IMG/VR virus record: IMGVR_UViG_3300008117_000113
Location: 1 to 64,000 of that record
Length of the DNA stretch: 64,000 nt
Reading direction: 5' to 3' (one strand)
Source: a virus
The notes under the pieces are model-generated. The model searched no databases, was not told the origin of the DNA, and saw only the letters and a list, made by a program, of their open reading frames with translations. The position numbers and the translations under genes were made by a program. Positions within the stretch are counted from its first letter, which is position 1. The number at the start of each line of letters is the position of its first letter. Shown here in pieces: positions 1-9,200 of this stretch.

Positions 1-38
1 ATTTGACATTATTAGATCTCCGTGTATATTTAGCTGCC

Positions 39-46
39 GATAAATA
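39..46 (+). promoter_or_regulatory. Late-promoter box GATAAATA before gp14
   Basis: GATAAATA matches seven of eight positions of the T4 late -10 box TATAAATA. T4 spacing puts the start site near position 52, only two bases before the gp14 ATG, so the transcript would be almost leaderless. Confidence 0.5.
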
Positions 47-53
47 TACTACT

Positions 54-914
54 ATGCCAAGACTAAGTTTATATAAACCAGAGAAAGGGAACGATTATAA
101 GTTCATAGATCGCCAAATTGGGGAGATGTTCCAAATTGGTGGTACGGATTTATATCTCCACAAATACATAGGTGTCAACACCAGCGAAGAAAACGCTACT
201 GCTGCTGAGCCACATTACGATGCACTAAAAGAGACCAATATTCAGGATCTTTTATTACTGGAAAATAGGGATAGAAAATATGACCCTAGCATTTATAAAG
301 TTCGAGGCATTTATAATGTACAGAATTTAGATTTTAATTTAAGCCAGTTTGGATTGTTTATAGACAACGATACAGTTTTTATGACTGTTCATATCAATGA
401 CTGGATTTCAACTGTGGGTCGTAAACCAATCAGTGGTGATGTGTTGGAATTACCGCACTTGCGTGATGATTTTGCACTTAATGATTATACACTTTCTCTA
501 CCTCGCTACTTTGTCATTGAAGATGTAAGTCGCGCTAGTGAAGGATTTAGTATTACTTGGTACCCGCATTTGTACAGAGTTAAACTTAAAAAGATAGTGG
601 ATGCTCAACAATTTGCTGACATATTAGATAAGCCAGCAACAGACGCAAACGGAGATCCATCTTCTCAAACATTGAGAGATATTTTAAGTACCAATGCTAA
701 AGAAATTGAAATTAATAATGCATTGTTAGCACAAGCTGAAGCAGATGCTCCGTTAAGTGGTTATCAAACACAACAATTCTTTACTCTTGCTGTTGATCCA
801 AATACTGGTAAGCCAGTGCTACAAACTGCGGATCAAACGGCAATTGATGCAAGTTTTGTTGGCAACGCAGATGGTGGAACAGATGCTAGTGCTATACACG
901 GACGTGCTGTATGA
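54..914 (+). CDS. 14: Neck protein gp14-like (5' part, frame broken at the 3' end)
   Basis: This is a T4 gp14-type neck (head-tail connector) protein. The start used is the ATG giving MPRLSLYKPEKGNDYKFIDR; the frame is open further upstream to the window edge, but a late-promoter box lies immediately before this ATG. Family-like features are a conserved opening, IQDLLLLENRDRKYDP, FNLSQFGLF, and a GDVLELPHLRDD block followed by a WYPHLYR segment, matching the region of T4 gp14 around its GDLIYFP motif. The neighbour is gp15, as in T4. The frame ends at TGA (912-914), but coding continues at once in the +1 frame to 1092, so the intended protein is probably about 345 residues. See the frame-break entry. 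Confidence 0.72.
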   Translation: MPRLSLYKPEKGNDYKFIDRQIGEMFQIGGTDLYLHKYIGVNTSEENATAAEPHYDALKETNIQDLLLLENRDRKYDPSIYKVRGIYNVQNLDFNLSQFGLFIDNDTVFMTVHINDWISTVGRKPISGDVLELPHLRDDFALNDYTLSLPRYFVIEDVSRASEGFSITWYPHLYRVKLKKIVDAQQFADILDKPATDANGDPSSQTLRDILSTNAKEIEINNALLAQAEADAPLSGYQTQQFFTLAVDPNTGKPVLQTADQTAIDASFVGNADGGTDASAIHGRAV

Positions 915-1092
915 TGGAACACGTTGGGTAAAAACTGAAGATGCAGTACGTATGACCATGTCAAACACTGATACTAAACAAACACTTAAAACTAGTTTCA
1001 TCAATAATACTGCTAGTGCAGAAATTGGTGGCGAAGTTATTGTGGAGCGTCAAGCATTGAGTAAAGCTCTAAAACCTAAGGCAGATTTATAA
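913..1092 (+). CDS. C-terminal part of gp14, +1 frame
   Basis: This is the continuation of the neck protein in the +1 frame relative to gp14. It reads DGTRWVKTEDAVRMTMSN and onward to KALKPKADL and stops at TAA, which overlaps the ATG of gp15 (TAATG). It has no good start codon of its own and no Shine-Dalgarno sequence, and its tight coupling to gp15 shows that it is the genuine 3' end of gp14. Joining needs either a +1 ribosomal shift at GTA-TGA or a 2-base (TA) deletion relative to an ancestral AVYDGTRW reading. I cannot tell these apart from the sequence. Confidence 0.6.
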   Translation, partial: DGTRWVKTEDAVRMTMSNTDTKQTLKTSFINNTASAEIGGEVIVERQALSKALKPKADL

Positions 1093-2723
1093 TGCAATTT
1101 TTCTATGATGGTCAGATAAGACGTTATTTGTTACAAACAATTCGTTTGTTAAGCAACTTTGTAGTAAAATATGGTGACGGCACACTTAAACAAGTGCCCG
1201 TTATGTACGGTGATAGCGATAGACAAGTTGCCAACATTAATCGTCAAAACAGTGAAAATAAGATTAACAGTGCTCCGCGTATTGCTGTTTATATTACTGA
1301 TTTACAAATGGACCGAGAAAGATTGGCAGATGCTACTCACGTGGGCAAAGTACACATTCGCGAAAGAGACGTTGAAGACGGTGCGTATACTAGCACACAG
1401 GGTAAAAACTATACTGTAGAACGTTTGATGCCGACGCCATATAAACTAACAGTTAAAGCAGATATTTGGAGTACAAGTACTGAACAAAAGTTGCAGATAT
1501 TAGAACAAATTATGATGTTGTTTAATCCTAGTTTGGAAATACAAACAACTGACAATTACTTAGACTGGACCAGTTTAAGCGTGGTCAATTTGACTAATAT
1601 GACATTTAGCAGTAGACAAGTACCAGTTGGTGCAGAAAGTAATATTGATGTTGCTTCATTAACATTTGACATGCCAATATGGATCAGTCCACCAAGTAAA
1701 GTTAAAACACTTGGCGTTGTTACCAATATTGTAATGGGTGTTTATAAAGGCGGAATTTCTGCCGGTAATGGTTATATTGATGGTTTGGGTGTAGATACTG
1801 TTGAGGCAGGTCCAAACTTTAGCGACATATTAGACAAAGCAAAAACCAGTATTGAAAACTTTGGCATAACTGTACACGGCGGTAATGCTAGGATTTTAGA
1901 TCCAAGCGAGAATGTTACTCATGCTAATAATAATTCGCTGTATGTTAGTGTTAAAATGGGTAACAGTATAAACTGGAGAACTATTTTAGATCCATATCCT
2001 GGACAATTTAGACCAGGAGTAAGTAGATTGTTCTTAATACAAGAAAACGCCACTGAAGTTAGCGGCACTACTGCGCTTAATCCGCTTGATGAAACTATAT
2101 TAACTGTTAGTTGGGATCCAGACACTTTTCCAACCAACACTGATATCGCGTCAACTAGTAGGCCTAACAGTCCAGGAACATTTGATGCGATTGTTGATCC
2201 AGAAAAGAGTGGTCCAGGTGCTGGATTAGATGCACCTTCAGTTGGTACACGATACTTGATTATTAACAACATTGGCGGCGGAATCAGAGAAACATTGATT
2301 GCTGAAAATCGCAGTAATAGATTGGACACTAACACAGAGTATGATAAAATTACTGATTTCAAAGTATTTGTAAATGGGTTAGAAGTCAGTGCAACTGGAT
2401 CTAATATTGCTGACATGTTAGTATTACGTTTGGACACAACTGTTGCAATCGATGATGTAATCACATACGAACTATACTTGAATGAAGACGGACCTGATGC
2501 TTGGAAGAATGCTGACGGCAGCGATTTTATTGCCAACACTAATGACATCATTGAGTGGGATGGCAACAAGTGGAGCGTAGTAATGGATGCTGGTGCCACA
2601 AATGACCAGATCATATACCTAACTAACATATATACTAACGTTCAATACAAATGGAACGGAGTCCAATGGGGCAAGAGCTTTGAAGGCGAATATGCGAGGG
2701 GTACATGGAGACTAGAACTATAA
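1092..2723 (+). CDS. 15: Tail sheath stabilisation / tail terminator protein gp15-like
   Basis: The first ~220 residues resemble T4 gp15, the hexameric ring that caps the tail and holds the sheath before head joining. The opening MQFFYDGQIRRYLLQTIRLL parallels the T4 start with FYNSSFRRY, followed by a VPVMYGD segment, a PTPYKLTVKADIWS block, an ILEQIMMLFNP segment and a DMPIWISPP end. T4 gp15 is 272 residues; this one is 543. The extra C-terminal half carries small beta-rich units (IEWDGNKWSVV, YKWNGVQWGKSFEG) that look like a tail-surface addition. The start overlaps the preceding stop as TAATG, so translation is probably coupled to the gp14 3' end. Confidence 0.8.
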   Translation: MQFFYDGQIRRYLLQTIRLLSNFVVKYGDGTLKQVPVMYGDSDRQVANINRQNSENKINSAPRIAVYITDLQMDRERLADATHVGKVHIRERDVEDGAYTSTQGKNYTVERLMPTPYKLTVKADIWSTSTEQKLQILEQIMMLFNPSLEIQTTDNYLDWTSLSVVNLTNMTFSSRQVPVGAESNIDVASLTFDMPIWISPPSKVKTLGVVTNIVMGVYKGGISAGNGYIDGLGVDTVEAGPNFSDILDKAKTSIENFGITVHGGNARILDPSENVTHANNNSLYVSVKMGNSINWRTILDPYPGQFRPGVSRLFLIQENATEVSGTTALNPLDETILTVSWDPDTFPTNTDIASTSRPNSPGTFDAIVDPEKSGPGAGLDAPSVGTRYLIINNIGGGIRETLIAENRSNRLDTNTEYDKITDFKVFVNGLEVSATGSNIADMLVLRLDTTVAIDDVITYELYLNEDGPDAWKNADGSDFIANTNDIIEWDGNKWSVVMDAGATNDQIIYLTNIYTNVQYKWNGVQWGKSFEGEYARGTWRLEL

Positions 2724-3154
2724 AAGATAAAATTGTCTGTAGCGGGGCAGTATTTTATGCCAAACAAACAGGTAGAATTTTATTACTACAAAAATCTCAT
2801 GGAAAACATGCAGGCACATGGGGCTTGGTTGGTGGGACAAACGACCAAGGTGAAAGTGCTTGGCAAGGTCTCCAACGTGAAATCCAAGAAGAAATTGGCG
2901 AGCCTCCCTCTATAATTAAAACAATGCCGTTAGAAACATTTGTTAGCAACGACAGTGTCTTTAATTTTCACACGTATCTGTGCGTAGTAGAAGAAGAATT
3001 CATACCAACATTAAGTGATGAACACGAAGGGTGGTGTTGGAGTTCCATTGATGGATCTCCCAAACCCTTACACCAAGCATTGCGTAGTAGTTTTGGCAAC
3101 AAAACCATGCGTACCAAACTACAAACTGTTTTTGATGTAATTGATTTAATGTAA
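2705..3154 (+). CDS. Nudix hydrolase
   Basis: A 149-residue Nudix-family pyrophosphohydrolase. The Nudix box is nearly complete: G44-x5-E50-x7-R58-E59-I60-x-E62-E63-x-G65, with Glu66 where a hydrophobic residue is usual. The preceding GTWGLVGG is the typical strand before the box. Substrates of phage Nudix enzymes range from (d)NTP derivatives to ADP-ribose and RNA caps; none can be chosen from this sequence. The start overlaps the end of gp15 by 19 bases, with GAGGGG just upstream as ribosome-binding site, so it is the last gene of the neck operon and probably expressed late. It is a metabolic or housekeeping passenger in a structural operon. Confidence 0.88.
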   Translation: METRTIKDKIVCSGAVFYAKQTGRILLLQKSHGKHAGTWGLVGGTNDQGESAWQGLQREIQEEIGEPPSIIKTMPLETFVSNDSVFNFHTYLCVVEEEFIPTLSDEHEGWCWSSIDGSPKPLHQALRSSFGNKTMRTKLQTVFDVIDLM

Positions 3155-3166
3155 ATTTCAGTCATT

Positions 3167-3195
3167 AAAAAACGCTGCCTAAGCAGCGTTTTTTT
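3167..3195. terminator. Bidirectional intrinsic terminator
   Basis: A perfect stem with a CTAA loop: AAAAAACGCTGC against GCAGCGTTTTTTT. It has a T run on the plus strand and, because of the matching A run, also on the minus strand. It lies between the convergent Nudix gene and the giant fibre gene and can end transcription from both sides. Confidence 0.92.
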
Positions 3196-3206
3196 GTGGT
3201 TGCGTA

Positions 3207-6200
3207 TTACGCCTGAGCTTCTGACCAACGCAACACAATTGAAACTTCTTGCTGATTACCACCAGTCAAGTAACAGTTAATGGCCAATACGTCTGGACCA
3301 TTGGGATATACACCTCTACCACCAATAGCAGTATTGGTAATTTCTTTCAACTGTCCCAAGCTCAACGCTGTTTGATTGTTTGGCAATCCAACGAAAGAGA
3401 AAATAGTTTCTCCAGGAGCAGCATACTCAGCAATTGAACTGAAAGAGAATGATGAGCTAACTGGTATGTTTCCAGTAAAGTTCTTGTTAAAATAAATTGT
3501 TACATAGTTTGTACCGCTTCTATTAAATAGGCCGCTGATGTAAGAAACTGTTGTACCGCCTGGAATAACTGCTTGAACCCCAGCAGTCGGAGATGTTACT
3601 ACCATACCAACTCGTACGTTAGCAACCTCTGTTGCAAGGAATTCTGCATAGTAGAATCCGTTACCAACACCATATGTCCTTGTTGTGGCATCAAATGACA
3701 CAGTAAACAAGTTATTCCATGTTACAGAAGTTCCCAAAGCCACTTGTGCAAACGATGGTTGACCTCCAGCTGACGGATTTTGTAAAGAGCGCCAGTCAAT
3801 TAGTGTTGGATTAACTGGATAGTTGCTTGGGTTTAGTACCCCCTCAAGAACGATACCAGAAGCACTACCTGTGCCCGCAGTAACTTCAATACCTTGTAGT
3901 AGCAACTGCGCTCTGTTAATTAGTTCTCTATCACCCAAGTCTCCAACAATAGCGTTAGACACACTGGGAGCCAATCTAATTAAGAATGCTGTTTTACGTG
4001 CTGTGGTTGCAATAAAAGAAGTAGCTTGATAGTTGAACAAATAACCACGGTCAGTGTCAAATCCACCGTCTGTTAAGTAAGCACTACCCCAGTGACTAAT
4101 AACTGGACTTGTTTTATTGCTTATGAATATAACACCAGTTCTAATTGAGTGGGCGGCAGCATCGCCAGCTGTGTAAGTTCTGGTAGCTCCTGCTGAGAAA
4201 TTACTTAGCGGGGCTGACCGAGTTAGACCCCCTAATGACGTAGCTGTCTTAGATGTATACGATATCATTTCATTATCAATATACACAGTTCCAGTATCGG
4301 GGAAGTCGTCTGTATCATCTAAAGGAATTGATGTTGATGTTGTAGTCATATCAGCTGTCAACATTGCCAATGCACCGTCGTTAACAACTTCGTAACGCAC
4401 TGGTAAGTTGGCAGATCTCATAAATGCTTCTGTGTTAACGTTGTTGTTACGTACTCGATGTACGAATAAGAAATTGCCTTCACGTCCACGTAGCATGTAA
4501 TCAATAAAACCAGCACCATACCAAGTGTATTGAATACCAATCATCTGCATCTTTGTGATGTCAATGTGGTATCCGCTTGGTCCTGTTCCGTCTGCTGAAT
4601 CTCTATTCCAGTCTTCTTGATAAAAGAATCTATCTTGTACACGACATAATTTTATTTTAGTACCAACGTTTGCACCACGATAGTCAGGATTCATAAACAA
4701 TGATGTTTGACTTGGCACACTGGTTACTGTGTGTGTCATGCCTTTAATAACAATCTTGTCACCAGCTTTTAACTGATCTCTAAATCTAGTGTTAATGCCA
4801 ATTAATGCATTGCTGTTTGGTGTTGCTGTCACGCTGCCAGCAACTTGGAACGTTGATGATCTCACAGTAACAGCCAATCTTTGTCCGTTGTATTGCCAGA
4901 ACATGCCGTTTTGATCGTCAAAACATCCAGCACGTACAGTTGCGCCATTCCATCTATACAATGAAATTTGTGCTTGACTTGTCAGCGTTGCTGTAGTTGC
5001 ACCTAGTTGTTGAGTTGCAACAACTGTAAATATACGTTCGCTTATAATGGAAGATACAACATACTCGTTATTATATCCGCTAGTTTCAACACCAATAATT
5101 TTAACATCGGCACCAACTTGTAATCCGTGATCGACGTCGTCAGTTGTGAATGTAATGATGCTTCCAACATTCAATCCTGTTGAAGTTGCTAATAATAGGT
5201 CATAACTAGGAGCAAATAATGCGCCAGTAGTATACATTAGTCCCTTACCTGACTGGTAACGAATATAGTTCTTACTCATACGTATTGCTTGAGCACCGTG
5301 TTGCGGTCCTCCTGTTCCTAATTGAACGCCACCGTCATACGGTCTATGAGAAAAGAATGTGTCTGTTCGTGTATATATAATACCAGTGAGGCCGCCAACG
5401 TTGATATTTCCTTCAGCTCTTGCAGTATATCTAATAACAGTTGGGGTTGGTACTTGCTCAACGAAGAACGGTCCAGCAGCCAAATTTTGATTCAAAGCTG
5501 CTGAGGTAATATTAACTAAAATACCAGCTCCAGGAACTAGACCGTGATTAGAAAGAAACGTAACTTGAATTACCGCAATAGCTGCAAATGTTACAGGTGT
5601 TATTGTGTTCAACACTGCTATTGTTGGTTCTGAAATAATAACTGTTGAATAGAAATCTATTGCTTGTCCGCCTGCGCTTGTACCAGTGACTGTAGCATCA
5701 ACTACTGATCCACTTGTGTCAATTTCTGTAACTGTTAATATTAAATCGTGCGTTACAATAGCGCCAGCTAAAACATTTCCTAATACTTTTAATCTATTTC
5801 CAACAACATAGTTGTCACCGCCACTTCCTACTGAATTAAATGTATAAGATCCGCTTGCTTTACCAATAGTTACTGTTAAACCAGATCCCTTTGTTACTGT
5901 GTTAGTTGGTACTAATGAGCTGTATGATGCTGAACTTGCGCTTGCTGTCCCTGATAATACAGTAAAAATACCAACAGCGCCGGTGCCGTCGACAGTTACA
6001 ATTTGTACTGTTACGTCATTCGCTGGCGCAGTGCCGCCAAGTAATGTTCCTACAACTTTAACTTTATCGCCAGCAACATACCCAGATCCAATAGCGCCTG
6101 TTGTTACGTTTGAATAAACAGTTCCTGAAGTACTTACATTAAGAGTTAAGCCACTTCCGTTTCCAGTCAATAGTGTTCCAGCCAATGTAGTATAAATGTC

Positions 6201-9200
6201 GTCATCTAGTGCAGTGCCAGCGCCAGAAATAGTGGCTATTTTCTTATCAGCAGTTACCGTTAGAACAGTAATTGTTAAATCATTAGCTGGGGTTGCGCCG
6301 CCTAATTCAGTTCCACGAATAACAAATTGGTTACCTGAAGAATAACCACCAATATCATCAGTAAATACTGCTGATCCAGTTGATTCATTAAAATGTAATA
6401 GTGCAGTGGTATTTGAATCATTTGTATATGGTGATGTTGCTACAGTAAATCCTGCTGTATGTCTTGCAATGCCTTTAGATATTCTAAATTCATCAATGAA
6501 TCCAAGAAATCCGTCTCCAGCACCTAGGTAGTCTGCACCAATAATCGCTGGTCGAAGAGCATAAGTAGTGCTGTCAGTCCAAGTACCTTGACTTTGTCCG
6601 TCTAAGAATAGTTCAGTAAAGCCGCTTGACCTTGATAGTTCTAAGTGATGCCATGTTTCTGCAGCCACGCTGTCTGTACCAGTGATTCTAGTTGTCCCGT
6701 TAACAAATAGATATACATTATTTGACGAGTTAAATCCTAAAACTACTGCACTGTCAGATGAAGTATTTCTCATATCAACCAGCGTTTGATTAGTGCCAAT
6801 TGAGTCTGTTCTGAACCAAAAATCAATAGTAAAATCTCCAGTGCCAAATTCTAAGCCCGTGTTGCTTGTAATAGTTGCGTAAGAAGTAGCAGTTGCCGGT
6901 GACACTGAGTTTGGAATACGCAAACTACCTGATCCAAATCTTGTTTGTGTTGCCGTTGTTTGTGCGCTGCCAGTTCCTGTAATAATTCTAGCAGTTCTTG
7001 TTGCGTCACCACTATTTAAAATAGACGGTGTATAAACAGTTCCAGCCGACGTTACTGAAAAAGTTGCGCCGGTGCCAACTAGTGCTGGGAAAGCTGTTGG
7101 GTCAGTTGCTGGAGTAGCATATGTTGCTGTTCCAGGATCTGCTATACCTGAAAATGTTACTGAAGTAATTCCGCCAGATCCGTTGACTGCGTCTACCGTT
7201 AACGACAAATCGTTAGCTGGTGTAGTGCCGCCTAGATCAGTGCCTAGAATTTCAAATAAGTCACCAACAACATATCCTGATCCAGCTGTAGTTGGGGTGA
7301 CTGCTGTATAACTAACCCCCACCCTTGTTACTGAAAATACTGCACTGGTTCCTAAACCAGTAACACGAGTTGTTGCTCTGCTTGAGTAAAGTTGTTGATC
7401 AGCGCCAATGCCTGAACTAGTTATACCCGTAACTGTTCCACCAACACCAATAGTTGTAACTGTGATAATTAGGTCATTTACTAATACTAGCCCACCGAGT
7501 GCTGTTCCAGCTATAGTTAATGTATCCCCTACCAAGTAACCAGTTCCTAGTTGACCTGATGTTACTGTTGGTGAATACAGTGTCCCAGTTCTTGTGACAT
7601 CAAACCTAACTCCGGTGCCAGTTCCAATAATGCTTGTTGGTGCAATGTTGCTAAATTCTGCGGCATCGCCTATTAATGCCGATGTCAAAGGATTTGACAA
7701 CGTTACTGTAGTACCTTCAATGTTAGTGACAGCAGTGCTTGTGCCATCTCCACGATCAATTGCTAGACCTACTTGAATTCCTGTTGTATCAGTAAATTCT
7801 AAAACAGAGGATCCAACTGGTGATGTATCTGAAAGAGTTTGTGTAACAGCAACTCCTGAGGCAATACCATCTCCAGAAGAAGTTACTGTTAGAATTTCGC
7901 CAGCAGTGTCTACTGTGGCAACCGTAATCAAACAATCATTGCTAGGACTTGTTCCATCTAAATCTGTACCAGGAATACTGATTTGATCGTTAATTGCATA
8001 TCCTGTTCCAGCAGTTGTTACTGTGACAGCATATACTGCTGCGGTTCGAGTAACTGTAAATACAGCATCAACTCCAAGACCTGAAACGTTAATTCCTGAT
8101 AATGCAGTATAAACAGTTGATCCTGACGATCCTGTTCCAATTACTGAGGTAATCACTGAGCCAGTTAATATAGCGCCTGAAGAGGAAACTGGAGCGTTAT
8201 TGGTTGGTATTGACCCAGTATACGGAATTATTGTTGAACCAGTAGCTACGTTTAATGCTGGGAAAAATGTTCCTGAACTACCTTGGCTAAAAACAGAAAA
8301 TGTAGGTGTACCAACGTCAGCACCAGTGTATAATCCACCTCTGCGCAATAATGTATATGACTCTTGCAACTCGGTTGCAGGAAGAGTACCTACTTTTGCT
8401 TTGGCAAAATACGTAAATTGTGTAGAACTTGGTGTTGAGTTGACTAAAAACACACCTTCTGCTCTTGAAAAACCAGTGACTGCTGTGGACAATGCTCTAA
8501 TAATAAAAGGAGCGCCGTTTTGCAATCCGTGTGCGCCGCTTGTTGTTACTGTGATCAAAGATTGACCAGTACCGCCTGTGCCGCTTGAAGCATCAGTTGT
8601 TACCAATGTTACAGTAGTATCAGTGCCTGGGATCTCAAACACACTAGGATATGACCTTGCCAATGATAACGCTTGCCACTTAGTAGGCTGTAGGCCGTAT
8701 TCAAAGTCAGCGTCAAGCATGGATTGTGCTTGAGACATTCTGTTACGTTCAATGGCGTCTGTGCCAAAGTCGTATGGTCTGGTTCTTAATTCTTGAAAGT
8801 CTTCAACGAAAATTTGTAATGAATCATTCGCTGACATAGTTTGAGTGTCAACACTCAATGTGATACGAGTCGTACCATATTCAATTTCTGTATCTTCGTC
8901 TGGATCAGTTGGAGCACGCTCAGTTAGCGTTACACCCGCAGTTGGGTCTGCAAAGTTGTAAAGGATTATATTATCTGTAACGTTTGTGATCAATAGTAAC
9001 TGGTCACGAGTCCATTTTCCGCCAATGTTAATTGTTCCAACACCATTTACCAATGCTGGGCCTGCGGATGGACCATCTAAAATTATTGTGGTAATTGCAT
9101 CAAATAATGCACCAAGAGCGGTATCTGCACCAGTTTCAAATACTAATGCAGAATTGATAGTTTGTGTGGTAACAATTGGAGTTTGCAAACTTGCATATGG

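Noticed and set aside
3-53. Upstream TTG start for gp14 and a TTGACA/TATATT promoter-like pair
   Set aside because: The TTG is at the window edge; the ATG at 54 begins the conserved neck-protein N-terminus. The promoter pair has only a 15-bp spacer and a poor -10.
1919-2629. 236-codon minus-strand frame opposite gp15
   Set aside because: gp15 is clearly the coding strand by homology; the antisense frame has no recognisable feature.
5730-8000. Possible CRISPR or DNA-level tandem repeat
   Set aside because: The repetition is at protein level in fibre repeats; units diverge in DNA and there are no spacer-like unique segments of constant length.
8200-8565. 121-codon frame on the plus strand opposite the 2289-residue fibre, and many similar ones opposite fibre genes
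   Set aside because: These are mirror frames produced by repetitive Thr/Val/Gly codons in the true gene; none has a ribosome-binding site or family features.
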